Shown here: one piece after another, positions 8,389-17,279 of the stretch
How the letters are laid out: each line of letters begins with the position of its first letter
Position numbering within the stretch: position 1 is the stretch's first letter
The notes under the pieces: model-generated
Database searches by the model: none
Told to the model about the DNA's origin: nothing
Seen by the model: only the letters and a program-made list of their open reading frames with translations
Assembly (NCBI GenBank): GCA_022616055.1
Contig: JAKEFM010000003.1
Span: 1-64,000, forward strand
Length of the DNA: 64,000 nt
DNA from: Planctomycetota bacterium
GTDB lineage: Bacteria > Planctomycetota > UBA1135 > JAKEFM01
Reading direction: 5' to 3'
Made by a program: the position numbers and the translations under genes

Positions 8389-9771
8389 ATGGAGCGAGAG
8401 CCGCCTTCCCGGTTCGACCCCTCCGCGCTCGCCGCCTCCCGGCGCGGAGGCGGGGCCGAGGCGTCGGAGGTCGTCGCGCGCCTCAGGCGCGCGGGCCACG
8501 AGGCCCACCTCGCCGGCGGAGCCGTCCGCGACCTCCTCCTCGGCCGCGAGCCCGGGGACTTCGACGTCGCCACCTCCGCCCGCCCCGAGGAGGTCGCCCT
8601 CCTCTTCCCGAAGACCGTCCCGGTCGGCGTCGCGTTCGGGACGATCGCCGTGGTCGGGGAGAAGGAGACGGTGCAGGTCACGACCTTCCGGACGGACGGG
8701 AGGTACGTCGACGCCCGCCACCCCGAGAGCGTCGCCTTCGGGGACGCGCGCGGGGACGCGCTGCGGCGGGACTTCACCGTGAACGGCCTCTTCGGGGACC
8801 CCGAGAGCGGGGAGGTCCTCGACTTCGTGGAGGGGCTCGCCGACCTCCGCGCCCGGAGGATCCGCGCGATCGGCGAGCCGCTCGAGCGGTTCCGGGAGGA
8901 CGCGCTGCGGATCGTGCGCCTGCCCCGCTTCGCGGCGGAGCTCGACTTCGGGCTCGATCCGGCGACGGAGGAGGCGGCGAGGGCGAGCGCCCCCCTCCTC
9001 ACCCGGATCAGCGCCGAGCGGCTGCGCGACGAGATCGTGAAGGTCCTCACCTCCCCGGCCCCGGGTCGCGGGCTGCGGCTCCTCGATCGCCTCGGGATCC
9101 TCCCGGTCCTCCTCTCCGAGGTCGCCGCGATGAAGGGGGTCGCCCAGCCCCCGCAGTTCCATCCGGAGGGGGACGTCTTCGAGCACACCTGCCTCGTCCT
9201 CGACCACCTCGAGCCCCGCACGGTCGTCCTGGCCCTCGCCGCCCTCCTCCACGACGTCGGCAAGCCTCCGACGTATCGCGAGGCGGAGCGGATCCGCTTC
9301 GACGGACACGCGAAGCTCGGGGGGGAGATGGCCGCGCGGATCCTCCGGCGCCTCCGGTTCTCGAACCGGCAGGTCGAGGCGGTCGCGCGCCTCGTGGCGG
9401 ACCACCTCCGGATGCCCGACGTTCCCAAGATGCGCGAGGGGCGGCGCCGCCTCTTCCTCCGGCGCCCGGACTTCGAGGACCTCCTCGCGCTCCACCGGGC
9501 CGACTGCCTCGGCTGCCACGGGGACCTCGACGTCCACCGCGGGGTGAGCGAGGCGCGCGCCCGGCTCCGGGAGGAGGAGCTGCGTCCGCCCCGCCTGCTC
9601 ACGGGGGCGGACCTCCTCGCCCTCGGGTACCGTCCCGGTCCGCGGATGGGGGAGATGCTCCGCGCCCTCGAGGTCGCCCAGCTGGAGGGGGAGGTCCCGG
9701 ACCGCGAGGCGGCGCTCGCCTGGGTGCGCGCGGCCTACCCTCTCAAGGGCACGGAGGGGGGCGGCCGATAG
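8389..9771 (+). CDS. CCA-adding enzyme / poly(A) polymerase family protein with HD domain
   Basis: A 460-residue class II nucleotidyltransferase. It has the N-terminal polymerase core with LAGGAVRDLLLG (43-48 is GGAVRD), the metal-binding DFDV pair Asp57/Asp59, the RRDFTVNGL motif near 127-133 and the RFREDALRIVRLPRFAAEL neck helix. A C-terminal HD phosphohydrolase domain follows, with HTCLVLDHL near 266 and LHDVGK (His288, Asp289). It therefore either completes or repairs the tRNA 3' CCA end or adds poly(A). Class II members cannot be separated reliably by reading; the fused HD domain favours the CCA-repair type. The start ATG sits directly behind a run of GGGGAGG. Confidence 0.85.
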   Translation: MEREPPSRFDPSALAASRRGGGAEASEVVARLRRAGHEAHLAGGAVRDLLLGREPGDFDVATSARPEEVALLFPKTVPVGVAFGTIAVVGEKETVQVTTFRTDGRYVDARHPESVAFGDARGDALRRDFTVNGLFGDPESGEVLDFVEGLADLRARRIRAIGEPLERFREDALRIVRLPRFAAELDFGLDPATEEAARASAPLLTRISAERLRDEIVKVLTSPAPGRGLRLLDRLGILPVLLSEVAAMKGVAQPPQFHPEGDVFEHTCLVLDHLEPRTVVLALAALLHDVGKPPTYREAERIRFDGHAKLGGEMAARILRRLRFSNRQVEAVARLVADHLRMPDVPKMREGRRRLFLRRPDFEDLLALHRADCLGCHGDLDVHRGVSEARARLREEELRPPRLLTGADLLALGYRPGPRMGEMLRALEVAQLEGEVPDREAALAWVRAAYPLKGTEGGGR

Positions 9772-9779
9772 GGCGACCC

Positions 9780-10235
9780 ATGTCGGGTCGCCAGGGCACC
9801 TTCGAGTCGTTTCGATCGCAGCGCGGTCCCCGCGGCGCCCGCCGTGGGCGCGAGGGACGCCCGACGCCGGCCAAGGCGGAGCTCCTGAAGCTCCTCGAGT
9901 CGGCCGAGAAGCAGGACCTCCTCGATCGCCAGCTCAAGCGGGAGATGGAGGAGTTCTTCGAGGACTCGGCGCGCCTGGCGGCGCAGGCGCTGCGCAAGCT
10001 CACCGACGCCGAGCGCAAGCGGATCGAGCAGAAGGTCGTCGGGGAGCTGCGCGAGTTCCTGGAGGAAGCGCGCCGCCGCTCGGGCGACCTCGCGGCTCGG
10101 TTGAAGGCGCACGAGGACCGCCGGCGCGGCAACGGGGGCGGAGAGGAGCGCGCCAAGGGATCCGAGGGACGGCCGGGCAACGGGGGGGGGACCTCCCCGG
10201 AGCCGACCAAGGCCGGACGCTCCGGGCTCCCCTGA
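9780..10235 (+). CDS. Small, charged, helical protein of unknown function
   Basis: A 151-residue protein starting at ATG eight bases after the stop of the nucleotidyltransferase, so it is probably the second gene of that operon. The N-terminal 30 residues are Arg/Gly-rich and disordered. Residues about 31-115 form long amphipathic helices (AELLKLLESAEKQDLLDRQL and onward), probably a coiled coil. The tail is again Gly/Arg-rich. There are no Cys, no signal peptide and no membrane span. Its basic arms suggest nucleic-acid or ribosome contact, but that is only inference. No family is recognised. Confidence 0.55.
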   Translation: MSGRQGTFESFRSQRGPRGARRGREGRPTPAKAELLKLLESAEKQDLLDRQLKREMEEFFEDSARLAAQALRKLTDAERKRIEQKVVGELREFLEEARRRSGDLAARLKAHEDRRRGNGGGEERAKGSEGRPGNGGGTSPEPTKAGRSGLP

Positions 10236-10251
10236 TCGCGTCCCCACGCCT

Positions 10252-11115
10252 TCAGGTCGGGGGATACCGCCGGGCGAGCGCTCGCGCGAGGGGATAGAGG
10301 AGGAGGAGCCCCAGCGCCGGCGCGAGGTAGCCGCTCGCGACGGCGATCGAAGCGTCGAGCAGGATCGTCCCCCCGAGGAGGCGGCCCACGACCCGCTCGA
10401 CCGCGCCTCTTGTCCAATCGCGGATCCGGACGAGAGGCCGCGCGAGGAGCGCGGCGAAGGCCGCTGCCGCCACCGCGCCTTCCAGGGAGCGAAGGGAGAG
10501 GGCGGGAAGGAGGAGGCTCGAGGGGGCCGCCAGGGCGAGGATCCTCGCCGCCCCGGCCCGCACGACTGTGTCCTCCATCCGCGCCAGATGAGAGACGAGG
10601 AACACGTAGAGGCCGTAGGCCGCCGCGGGGAGGAGGAGGGCTGCGCCGTAGGAGGGGGGGGCGGAGCAGGCGGCGCCGAGGAGCAGGTTGAGAGCGCGGC
10701 AGGCGCCGAGAATCGGGGGCCCCGTCCAGGCGGATCGCTTCGCGGCGAAGTCGTAGGCGAGGACGAGGAGGGAGAGGGTTCCGGCCACGCGCAGGACCTC
10801 CGGCCCCGCGCAGGCCGCCAGGAGGACGGAGGCGGCGAGGCCGGCGAGGCCGATGGCGAGCGCGAGGCGGGGGGGAAAGGCCCCGGAGGGGATCGGCCGG
10901 TCCGGACGGGCTCGCGCGTCGATCCGCCGGTCGGCGAAGTCGTTGAGCGCCATCCCCGCGTGGTAGACGCACAGCGAGGCGGCGGCTCCCAGCGCCAGGG
11001 TGCCGGCCCGGAAGGATCCTCCCGCCGCGAGGCCCGCGCAGGACCCCGCCACCACGTCGGCGAAGGCCGAGGGAGCGAGGGAGATCCGGAGGAGCCGCGC
11101 GAGCGCCTGCGCCAC
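10252..11115 (-). CDS. UbiA-family membrane prenyltransferase-like protein
   Basis: A 287-residue membrane protein with about eight spans. The first aspartate-rich motif of UbiA enzymes is intact: N58-D59-x-x-D62-x-x-x-D66 followed by RPDRPIPSG. This site binds the Mg-diphosphate of the prenyl donor. The second motif, normally D-x-x-x-D, is degenerate here (LVLAYDFAAKR), as in the EboC-like subgroup, so the acceptor and even the activity are uncertain. It starts at a GTG four bases after the rseP stop, placing it third in a dxr-rseP operon; dxr makes precursors for the isoprenoid donor, which fits. Confidence 0.7.
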   Translation of the reverse strand: MAQALARLLRISLAPSAFADVVAGSCAGLAAGGSFRAGTLALGAAASLCVYHAGMALNDFADRRIDARARPDRPIPSGAFPPRLALAIGLAGLAASVLLAACAGPEVLRVAGTLSLLVLAYDFAAKRSAWTGPPILGACRALNLLLGAACSAPPSYGAALLLPAAAYGLYVFLVSHLARMEDTVVRAGAARILALAAPSSLLLPALSLRSLEGAVAAAAFAALLARPLVRIRDWTRGAVERVVGRLLGGTILLDASIAVASGYLAPALGLLLLYPLARALARRYPPT

Positions 11116-11119
11116 CCCT

Positions 11120-12985
11120 CTACAGGAACAACTTGTCGATGTCGTTCCAGGTGACGAACAGGACGAGGCCCCCGATGACGACCAGCCCCGCCACCTGGGC
11201 GATCGTGAGCGCCCGCTCGCTCAGGGGGGAGCCCTTCACCTTCTCGATGGCGAGGAAGAGGAGGTGCCCCCCGTCGAGGAGGGGGATCGGGAGGAGGTTG
11301 ATCAGCGCGAGGTTGACGCTGAGGACGCCGAGGAAGAAGAGGAACTTCGCGAAGGAGATCTGGGTGAACCGGTAGGAGAAGCTCACGATCGAGACGATCC
11401 CCGAGAGGTTCGTCGCGGACATCTCGCGCCGCACCATGCGCCGGATGGCGAGGGCGAAGTTCTGGACCTCCCCGAACGTCGCCCTCCACCCTAGGGCGCA
11501 GGCCGAGGCGAGACCCGAGGCGCGCACGACGTGCGTCGCCGGACGCGGCTGGAGGCCGTACTCGGGCTCCGTGCGGCGCACCGGCTCGATCCGGATCGGG
11601 TCGAGCCGCCTCCCGTCCCGCTCGACCTCGAGGCGGATCGGGTTCGATCCGGCGCGGGAGATCGCCGCGAAGATCTCCTCCCAGCGCTCGACCGGCTTGC
11701 CGTCGATCGAGGCGATCCGGTCGCCCGGCTGGATCCCGGCCCGCTCCGCGGGGAGCCCCGGGATCGGGACGACCCGGGTTCCGTCGCTCCCGAGCGCGAG
11801 AGCCTCGATGAGGCGAGCACGCGCGCGGGGGGTCGGCGCCGGCTGCTCGACCGTGTAGCGCCCGCCTCCCTCCCGCTCGAAGGCGAGGACGAGGGACGGG
11901 TCGGTCGAGGCGCGCGCGGCCCTCCGGTCCGGGTCCCCGGGGATCTTTCGGCCGTCGATCTCGAGGAGGCGATCCCCCTCGCGGATGGGGGCGTCGCGGA
12001 GGGGCTCGCGGACCGCCCGGACCCTCGCCAGGAAGGGGGCGATCCCGACCTGGAAGCCCTTTGTCTCGCGCTTCCGCGGCTGGACCTCGATCTCGAGGGT
12101 CGACGGGGGAACGCCGTCCTTCCCGTCGCGGAGCACCCGCAGGCGCAGCGGCTCGCCTCCGCGGGTCGCTCGCGCGAGCTCGTCGAGGAGCCCGGAGAGG
12201 ACCCCTTCCCCCGCGACGTCGTTGAGGGAGACGAGCCGGTCCCCGGACCGAAGCCCCGCGAGGAACGCCGGGCTCCCGTCCTCGACGTCGATCCGGTGCT
12301 CCCGGTCGGCGGCGTGATTCACCTGGATCACGCGGAAGCCCTGCTCGGGATCCCATTCGGGGTAGACCTCGACGTCCTTCTCGACCTCGACCCCCTCCTC
12401 TCCCCCGGGCACCCGCACGCGCATCCGCAGCGGCCGCCCCTCGCCGGAGTCCGCGAGGGCGACGACCGCGCGGATCTGCTCGAAGGAATAGATCGGGGTC
12501 TCGTTGATCGAGAGGATGCGGGTCCCGGGGTCGATCCCGGCCCGCCAGGCCGGCCCGCCGGGGGCGGTCTCCCCGACGAGGGGCTCGAGGAAGGGGACCC
12601 CCGCGGCGAAGAGGATCGGGAAGAGGACCAGGGTGAGGAGGGCGTTGAAGGCGATCCCGGCGAGGAAGATCGCGGCGCGCCACCGCGCCTTCTTCGAGGC
12701 GAGCTCGTCGGGAGCCCTCGTCCCCTCGCCTCCCGGCGACTCCCCGGCGAGCTTCACGTACCCGCCGAGGGGGACCGCCGAGACGCGGTAGTCCGTCGGG
12801 CCCCGCTTCCAGCCGAGGAGCCTCGGCCCGAAGCCGAGGGAGAAGGTCTCGACGCGCACCCCCGCGAGCCTCGCCACGACGTAGTGCCCGAACTCGTGGA
12901 AGAGGATCAGGAAGCTCACCCCGAAGAGGACCTCGAGGAAGCCGAGGCTGAAGACGACCTCGAAGATCGAGCGCAGGGCGCTCAC
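11120..12985 (-). CDS. rseP: Site-2 (RseP-type) intramembrane zinc metalloprotease with extra PDZ domains
   Basis: A 621-residue inner-membrane protease that cuts transmembrane segments of substrates such as anti-sigma factors. The first span carries the zinc site HEFGH (His30, Glu31, His34). The last part has NLLPIPLLDGGHLLF, whose LDGG Asp is the third ligand, and a final span. Between them lie four PDZ-like modules recognised by their GDRI/L-x-S/x-I/L-x-x-x cores: GTRILSINETPIY, GDRLVSLNDVAG, GDRLLEIDGRKIPG and GDRIASIDGKPVER. Escherichia coli RseP has two and about 450 residues. The GTG start overlaps the dxr stop as GTGA. The dxr-rseP pair is a known conserved order. Confidence 0.88.
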   Translation of the reverse strand: MSALRSIFEVVFSLGFLEVLFGVSFLILFHEFGHYVVARLAGVRVETFSLGFGPRLLGWKRGPTDYRVSAVPLGGYVKLAGESPGGEGTRAPDELASKKARWRAAIFLAGIAFNALLTLVLFPILFAAGVPFLEPLVGETAPGGPAWRAGIDPGTRILSINETPIYSFEQIRAVVALADSGEGRPLRMRVRVPGGEEGVEVEKDVEVYPEWDPEQGFRVIQVNHAADREHRIDVEDGSPAFLAGLRSGDRLVSLNDVAGEGVLSGLLDELARATRGGEPLRLRVLRDGKDGVPPSTLEIEVQPRKRETKGFQVGIAPFLARVRAVREPLRDAPIREGDRLLEIDGRKIPGDPDRRAARASTDPSLVLAFEREGGGRYTVEQPAPTPRARARLIEALALGSDGTRVVPIPGLPAERAGIQPGDRIASIDGKPVERWEEIFAAISRAGSNPIRLEVERDGRRLDPIRIEPVRRTEPEYGLQPRPATHVVRASGLASACALGWRATFGEVQNFALAIRRMVRREMSATNLSGIVSIVSFSYRFTQISFAKFLFFLGVLSVNLALINLLPIPLLDGGHLLFLAIEKVKGSPLSERALTIAQVAGLVVIGGLVLFVTWNDIDKLFL

Positions 12986-14127
12986 CGCGTCCACCGCGCG
13001 GCGCGCTCCCGCGCCCAGGCGTCGGCGGCGAAGACGCCCCGGAGGGTCGGCTCGAAGGAGGGGCGGGGGGCGTCGAGGGCGGCGCGGACGCACGCGACGA
13101 TGTCGGGGAAGGCGATCTCGCGCGCGAGGAACCGGTGGACGGCGACCTCGTCGGCGGCGTTGAGGATCGCGCCGGAGGGGCCCCCCTCCCGGACGCAGCG
13201 GTACCCGAGGGCGACGGAGGGGAACCGCGCGGGCTCGAGCGCCTCGAACGAGAGGCGCGCGAAGCGGGTCGGGTCGAAGGCGCTCAACCCGTTTTCGGGG
13301 CGCTCGGGGTAGGCGAGGGCGTAGTGGATGGGGATGCGCATGTCGGGGAGACCGAGCTGGGCGAGGATCGAGCCGTCGCGGAACTCGACCATCGAGTGGA
13401 CGAGGGACTGGGGGTGGAGGAGGACCTCGATCCGTTCCGGGGGGAGCGCGAAGAGGTGGTGGGCCTCGATCACCTCGAAGGCCTTGTTCATCATCGTCGC
13501 GGAGTCGACGGTGATCCGGGGGCCCATGGACCAGGTGGGGTGGCGCAGCGCCTCCTCCGGCGTGACGGAGGCGAAGGATTCGAGCGGCGTGTCCCGGAAG
13601 GCGCCCCCCGAGGCCGTGAGATAGACGCGCCGGACCTCCCCGATCCTCTCCCCCCGGAGGCACTGGAAGATGGCGTTCGGCTCGGAGTCGACCGGGAGGA
13701 TCTCCGCGCCGGAGGCGCGCGCCAGGGGCATCAGGACCTCGCCGGCCGCGACGAGGGACTCCTTGTTCGCGAGGGCGATCCGGCTCCCCCGCTCGACGAG
13801 GGCGTGGGTCGAGGGGAGGGCGGCGGCCCCGCTGATCGCCTGCACCGCGACGTCGAACCGGGTCTCCGCGGCGAGCCGCACGGCGGCGTCGGGGCCCTCG
13901 AGGAGGCGGCAGGAGGCGGCGATCTCGCGGCGGACCGCGGCGGCCGACGGCGCCTCCTCGATCGCGACGGCCTCCGGGCGGAACCGGCGGACCTGCTCGA
14001 GGAGCTTCGGGGCGCTTCGCCGGGCCGCCAGCGCGACGACACGGAAGGCCCCCGGGCTCCCCTCCACGATCCGCAGGGTGCTCTCGCCGACGGACCCGGT
14101 CGACCCGAGGAGGAGGATCGACTTCAA
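12982..14127 (-). CDS. dxr: 1-deoxy-D-xylulose 5-phosphate reductoisomerase
   Basis: Converts DXP to 2-C-methyl-D-erythritol 4-phosphate with NADPH, the committed step of the MEP isoprenoid pathway. The 381 residues begin with the dinucleotide site LLGSTGSVGESTLRI. The active-site motifs follow: NKESLVAAGE, the metal/substrate segment PVDSEPNAIFQCL, LTASGGAFRDTP, HPTWSMGPRITVDSATMMNKAFEVIEAHHLF and the flexible-loop segment. Length fits the family (about 385-400). The start is the TTG just ahead of the first beta strand; no ATG or GTG is available without adding a non-conserved extension. rseP and the UbiA-like gene follow in the same operon. Confidence 0.92.
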   Translation of the reverse strand: MKSILLLGSTGSVGESTLRIVEGSPGAFRVVALAARRSAPKLLEQVRRFRPEAVAIEEAPSAAAVRREIAASCRLLEGPDAAVRLAAETRFDVAVQAISGAAALPSTHALVERGSRIALANKESLVAAGEVLMPLARASGAEILPVDSEPNAIFQCLRGERIGEVRRVYLTASGGAFRDTPLESFASVTPEEALRHPTWSMGPRITVDSATMMNKAFEVIEAHHLFALPPERIEVLLHPQSLVHSMVEFRDGSILAQLGLPDMRIPIHYALAYPERPENGLSAFDPTRFARLSFEALEPARFPSVALGYRCVREGGPSGAILNAADEVAVHRFLAREIAFPDIVACVRAALDAPRPSFEPTLRGVFAADAWARERAARWTR

Positions 14128-14273
14128 GGGAGGAACCCGCGGTGAGCCGGGGGCGGGACCGCGGAGGGGTGGGGGGCGCGGGGATTCACGGATCGCGAAG
14201 CGCGCAAGATAGCACAGGGACGGAGCGCTTCTCTCCCTCCTCGCGCCGCGTTTCCTCCGCCCCCCCACGTGGA

Positions 14274-14279
14274 TATAAG
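14274..14279 (+). promoter_or_regulatory. Candidate -10 element before the NUDIX gene
   Basis: TATAAG ends 11 bases before the NUDIX ATG at 14291. It matches the sigma-70 -10 consensus at five of six positions. Seventeen bases upstream lies TTTCCT, a poor -35. The transcript leader would be very short. The 163-base gap to dxr otherwise shows no further signal. Confidence 0.4.
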
Positions 14280-14290
14280 GGGCCGCCGGG

Positions 14291-14824
14291 ATGTGGAACG
14301 ACGAGCCGGTCTTCTGCCCGAAATGCGCAGGGCGGCTCCGCTCCCGCCGGGTCGAGGGGCGCGTGCGCCCCTCGTGCGCCTCCTGCACCTACGTGTTTTT
14401 CCGCATGCCAGCCTCCGCCTCGGCCGCCGTCGTGCTCGATCGCGGGGCGGTCCTCCTCGTCAAGCGCAGGAACGAGCCCTACCGCGGCGCCTGGACCTTC
14501 CCCGCCGGCTACCAGGAGGTGGGGGAGACCCCCGCGGAGACCGCCATCCGCGAGGCGCGGGAGGAGACGGGGATCAGGGTCGCCGTGACCCGGCTCCTCG
14601 ACGTCCTCTACACGAGGGACGACCCGAGGAAGCCGGGGAACCTCGCCGCCTTCCTCTGCCGGCCGAGGGGAGGGAGGCTGCGGGCCGGCGACGACGCCGA
14701 GGAGGTCGCCTACTTCCCCCTCCGCGCGGTGCCCCGGGAGATCGGGTTCCGGAACAACCGGATCCTCCTCGAGAGGGTCCGCCGCGAGTTCGAGGCGGGG
14801 AACGGCCGGAGGCGCACCCGGTGA
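14291..14824 (+). CDS. NUDIX hydrolase with N-terminal zinc ribbon
   Basis: A 177-residue hydrolase of nucleoside diphosphates linked to another group. Residues 9-32 form a small zinc ribbon (Cys9-x-x-Cys12 and Cys29-x-x-Cys32), as in the NudC-like and ADP-ribose-type subgroups. The Nudix box is complete: G-x5-E-x7-REAREETGI, beginning at GYQEVGETPAETAIREA with the catalytic REEx-x-E core. Substrate cannot be told from sequence. The TGA stop overlaps the GTG of purM, so the two are coupled; the pairing of this type of NUDIX protein with purM may be only operon packing. Confidence 0.85.
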   Translation: MWNDEPVFCPKCAGRLRSRRVEGRVRPSCASCTYVFFRMPASASAAVVLDRGAVLLVKRRNEPYRGAWTFPAGYQEVGETPAETAIREAREETGIRVAVTRLLDVLYTRDDPRKPGNLAAFLCRPRGGRLRAGDDAEEVAYFPLRAVPREIGFRNNRILLERVRREFEAGNGRRRTR

Positions 14825-15864
14825 CGGGACGACCCCTCACCTACCGCGACGCCGGCGTCGACATCGAGAGGAAGGTCCGCGCCACCCGCGCGGCGCTCGG
14901 GGCGATCCGGCAGACCTTCACCCCGAACGTCCTCTCGGACATCGGGCTGTTCGGGGGGCTCTTCCGCGTCGACCCCTCCTGGAAGGAGCCGGTCCTCGTC
15001 GCGACGACCGACGGCGTGGGGACCAAGCTCAAGGTCGCCCTCCTCGCCGGGCGGCACGACACGGTGGGGATCGACCTCGTGAACCACTGCGTGAACGACG
15101 CCCTCGTCCAGGGGGCGCGGCCCCTCTTCTTCCTCGACTACATCGGGATGGGGAGGGTGGAGGAGGGGGTGATCCGCTCGCTCCTCGAGGGGTGCGCCGC
15201 CGCCTGCCGGGCGAACGGCTGCGCCCTGATCGGCGGGGAGACGGCCGAGCTCCCCGAGCTCTACCCGGCGGGGGAGTACGACCTCGTCGGATTCCTCGTC
15301 GGGGTGGTCGAGCGCGCGAGGATCGTCGACGGCTCTGGCGTCCGGGCGGGCGACCGGCTCCTCGGGGTCCCCTCGAGCGGCCTCCACACGAACGGCTACT
15401 CCCTCGCCCGCAAGATCGTCTTCGACCGCCTCGGGCTCTCGGTCTCCTCCAGGGTGGATCGGCTCGGGACGACGGTGGGGGAGGCGCTCCTCCGCACCCA
15501 CCTCTCCTACCTCCCCGCCGTGGGGCCCCTCCTCGACGCCGGGGTCCCGATCCGGGGGATGGCCCACATCACGGGCGGGGGCCTCCTCGACAACCTCCCG
15601 CGCATCCTCCCGAAGGGGCTGCGCGCGCGCGTCCTGAAGGGCTCCTGGCCGATCCCGGAGCTCTTCGCATGGCTCGTCTCGGCCGGGGACGTTCCGGAGG
15701 AGGAACGCTACCGGGTCTTCAACATGGGGATCGGTCTCGTCCTCGTCCTCCCGCCGGAGGCGCTCCCCCGCGCCCGCTCGATCCTGCGGGAGGGCGGCTT
15801 CGAGTCCCACGAGATCGGCGAGATCGTCCCGGGAGAGGGAGGGGTCGAGCTCCTCCAGCCGTGA
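14821..15864 (+). CDS. purM: Phosphoribosylformylglycinamidine cyclo-ligase (AIR synthetase)
   Basis: Closes the imidazole ring in purine synthesis, turning FGAM and ATP into AIR. The 347 residues follow the family throughout: LTYRDAGVDI at the start, SDIGLFGGLF, TTDGVGTKLKVA, HCVNDALVQGARPLFFLDY, IGGETAELP, SSGLHTNGYSLAR and HITGGGLLDNLPR. Start is the GTG overlapping the NUDIX stop (GTGA). The other purine genes here, purC and purE, lie 14 kb away in a separate operon. Confidence 0.93.
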   Translation: MTGRPLTYRDAGVDIERKVRATRAALGAIRQTFTPNVLSDIGLFGGLFRVDPSWKEPVLVATTDGVGTKLKVALLAGRHDTVGIDLVNHCVNDALVQGARPLFFLDYIGMGRVEEGVIRSLLEGCAAACRANGCALIGGETAELPELYPAGEYDLVGFLVGVVERARIVDGSGVRAGDRLLGVPSSGLHTNGYSLARKIVFDRLGLSVSSRVDRLGTTVGEALLRTHLSYLPAVGPLLDAGVPIRGMAHITGGGLLDNLPRILPKGLRARVLKGSWPIPELFAWLVSAGDVPEEERYRVFNMGIGLVLVLPPEALPRARSILREGGFESHEIGEIVPGEGGVELLQP

Positions 15865-15931
15865 TATCCCATCCGCCTGCGCCCCGGCACGGGGTTAGCA
15901 TCCGGCCAGGCGAAGGCCCCGGAGACCCTCG

Positions 15932-17260
15932 ATGATCCTTCTCGCCCTGTTCCTCCCCCTCCTCTGCGCCCAGGCTCCGGCGAGCGCGCCAACCCCTCCC
16001 AAGCAGGTCTGGTCAGCGGACGAGCGGACGAAGGTCGCCGACCTGATCCGGAAGCTGGACGAGGCGCGGCAGAAGGAGAAGGGGGAGAAGGAGGCGAGGG
16101 AGAACCTGGTCAAGGGGCTGGACGCCATGGGCAAGAAGTACAAGGCGGACCCCCTCTCCTTCGTCGGCGACCTCCAGGAGGTCCTCGAGGAGATCCCGAA
16201 GTACAAGAGCCACGCCTCGCACCCGGCGATCGGCAAGGAGGCGCTCCACAGGCCCGAGGGCGAACCCAGGGCGGGGGGGTTCCAGTTCATCCTTCGGCTG
16301 CCGAAGGGGTACGACGCCAAGCGCCCCTGGCCCTTCCTCCTCGTGATCCCTCCGGTGGGGGAGAAGCCCGACGCCTACCTGCGCTCGGCGTGGAAGGACG
16401 AGGGCCTCCTCGCCACGACGATCCTCGCCGCGCCGGAGATGCCGGCGAAGGTCGCCGAGTGGCGCCAGCTCGAGGGGGGGGTCACCGCCGCGATGAAGAC
16501 GTTCGGCGAGGCCCTCTCCCAGTTCAACGTGGACCGGGACCGCGTCGTCGTCGCGGGCGGGAAGGATGGGGGGGCGTTCGCGATCACCCTCGCCTCCTAC
16601 TACCCGGACCGGTTCGCCGGGGCGGTCTCCCGTCTCGGGGGCGGGGAAGGGGCCGCGCTCGTGAACCTCGGGAACGTCCCGACCTACTTCACGGGGGGGA
16701 GCGACGTGACGAAGAAAGTCTCCGACGCGGCGAAGGAGCTGCGGCGCGACAGCGTGAAGGTCGCCGAGGCGGACGAACTCGCCGAGATCGCGAAGTGGAT
16801 CGGGGAGCGCGCCCGCAATCCCGTCCCGGCCGAGGTGGTCTTCTCCCCGGTCCAGGCGTTCACGCGCAACGCCTACTGGTTCAAGATCGAGAACTTCGAG
16901 ATCGCCACCGACTACTTCGGGACCCCCGTCAACGAGCGGCCCCTCCTCTCCGCGAAGATCGCCCGGGGCACGAACACGGCGGAGTTCGAGGCGCGCGGGA
17001 TCACCGACTTCTGGATCTTCCTCTCCGACGCCCTCCTCGACCTCGACAAGCCGATCAAGGTGGTGGTGAACGGGAAGCCCTGGGAGGGGAGCTACAAGCG
17101 GGAGCTCGAGAAGTTCCTCGAGTCGCGGCGGCTGCGCGCCGACCCCCGGATGACCTTCGTCGCCTGGCACGTGAGCTCCGTCCCGAAGGCCGGGAACGGG
17201 AACACCCCCCCCAAGGTCGCCGGGCCGCCGGAAAACCCTCCCACGCGCCCTGGGCGCTGA
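15932..17260 (+). CDS. Exported alpha/beta-hydrolase-like protein
   Basis: A 442-residue protein with a signal peptide (about 1-16) and a Lys/Glu-rich helical segment at 25-70. Residues about 115-275 look like an esterase/dienelactone-hydrolase fold: the oxyanion strand WPFLLVIPP, a family-like RDRVVVAGGKDGGAFAITLA with GGKDGG where G-x-S-x-G would stand, and YYPDRFAGAVSRLGG after it. The nucleophile Ser is thus replaced by Asp/Gly, so it is probably not an active serine hydrolase. The C-terminal 130 residues form a second, beta-rich domain with NGKPWEGSY. GGAGA seven bases upstream supports the ATG. Function unknown. Confidence 0.6.
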   Translation: MILLALFLPLLCAQAPASAPTPPKQVWSADERTKVADLIRKLDEARQKEKGEKEARENLVKGLDAMGKKYKADPLSFVGDLQEVLEEIPKYKSHASHPAIGKEALHRPEGEPRAGGFQFILRLPKGYDAKRPWPFLLVIPPVGEKPDAYLRSAWKDEGLLATTILAAPEMPAKVAEWRQLEGGVTAAMKTFGEALSQFNVDRDRVVVAGGKDGGAFAITLASYYPDRFAGAVSRLGGGEGAALVNLGNVPTYFTGGSDVTKKVSDAAKELRRDSVKVAEADELAEIAKWIGERARNPVPAEVVFSPVQAFTRNAYWFKIENFEIATDYFGTPVNERPLLSAKIARGTNTAEFEARGITDFWIFLSDALLDLDKPIKVVVNGKPWEGSYKRELEKFLESRRLRADPRMTFVAWHVSSVPKAGNGNTPPKVAGPPENPPTRPGR

Positions 17261-17279
17261 CGCGGGCATCCCCCCCCGC

